Assembly (NCBI GenBank): GCA_944384505.1
Contig: CALWTQ010000006.1
Location: 16,223-80,222 of the forward strand
Source: an uncultured Mediterraneibacter sp.
Lineage (GTDB): Bacteria; Bacillota; Clostridia; Lachnospirales; Lachnospiraceae
Direction: 5' to 3'
Length of the DNA stretch: 64,000 nt
A program made the translations under genes and the position numbers. The notes below the pieces were generated by a model. It did no database searches. It was not told the DNA's origin and saw nothing but the letters and a program-made list of their open reading frames with translations. Each line of letters starts with the position of its first letter. The stretch's first letter is position 1. Of the stretch, positions 63,923 to 64,000 are shown piece after piece.

Positions 63923-64000
63923 TAAGTTAGTGTATAATTATTATTGGCAAAGATAGGAATCATTCCTAAATTAAAAGGGAAGCAGAGAAAATCCCTACTT

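Overview
The window looks like chromosomal DNA of an anaerobic gut Clostridium of the Lachnospiraceae type. The signs are a three-subunit electron-bifurcating [FeFe] hydrogenase, a tungsten aldehyde:ferredoxin oxidoreductase with its own tungstate transporter, many LacI-controlled sugar clusters whose ABC transporters have no dedicated ATPase, a long Gram-positive SRP RNA, strong AGGAGG ribosome binding sites, and a moderate GC content judged by eye. The species cannot be named from sequence reading alone.

Layout. 1-5.4 kb: tungstate transporter tupABC (tupA is cut by the window edge), then a tungsten aldehyde oxidoreductase, a MoaD-like protein and a ferredoxin::Fe-alcohol dehydrogenase fusion. 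Together they read as a carboxylate/aldehyde/alcohol module. 5.5-7.1 kb: tatD and rsmA. 7.2-15.7 kb: a LacI::ribokinase fusion regulator faces a ribokinase / nucleoside hydrolase / CUT1 transporter / ADP-ribosylglycohydrolase operon, with clear back-to-back promoters and an 18-bp operator. 15.9-18.2 kb: citrate synthase and an alpha/beta hydrolase. 18.6-31.2 kb: LacI repressor, GH94 phosphorylase (size of a 1,2-beta-oligoglucan phosphorylase) and GH3 on the minus strand, facing an LplB/YtcP/YtcQ-type transporter and GH127 on the plus strand.

31.2-33.6 kb is a gene-poor scar: a 761-bp hairpin-rich MITE-like element, an orphan RelB-type antitoxin whose toxin seems to have been replaced by the C-terminal half of a tyrosine integrase, and two of the three copies of a structured repeat. 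33.6-39.0 kb: GH25 endolysin-like lysozyme and hydABC. 39.1-53.8 kb: ion/anion permease, PRD regulator, beta-glucoside PTS with GH1, two NTF2-like paralogues, a UlaG-like metallo-hydrolase, an AraC regulator, DUF4867, a sugar isomerase and a xylulokinase-like kinase. 53.8-62.8 kb: an XRE::PfkB fusion, a degenerate GGDEF-EAL protein, a phosphopantetheinyl transferase, a VanY-type peptidase, a small HTH protein, dGTPase, a DUF6128-like protein and tadA. 62.8-64 kb: SRP RNA (minus strand) and a second, inverted copy of the MITE-like element.

The most unusual content is (i) a three-copy repeat of about 170 nt whose hairpin sequences differ while pairing is kept, which suggests a structured RNA or a folded recombination site; (ii) the paired 760-bp elements with terminal inverted repeats and giant hairpins sharing one apical loop, a loop that also caps the hydrogenase terminator; (iii) two unrelated repressor::sugar-kinase fusions; and (iv) the tungsten/ferredoxin-alcohol dehydrogenase module.
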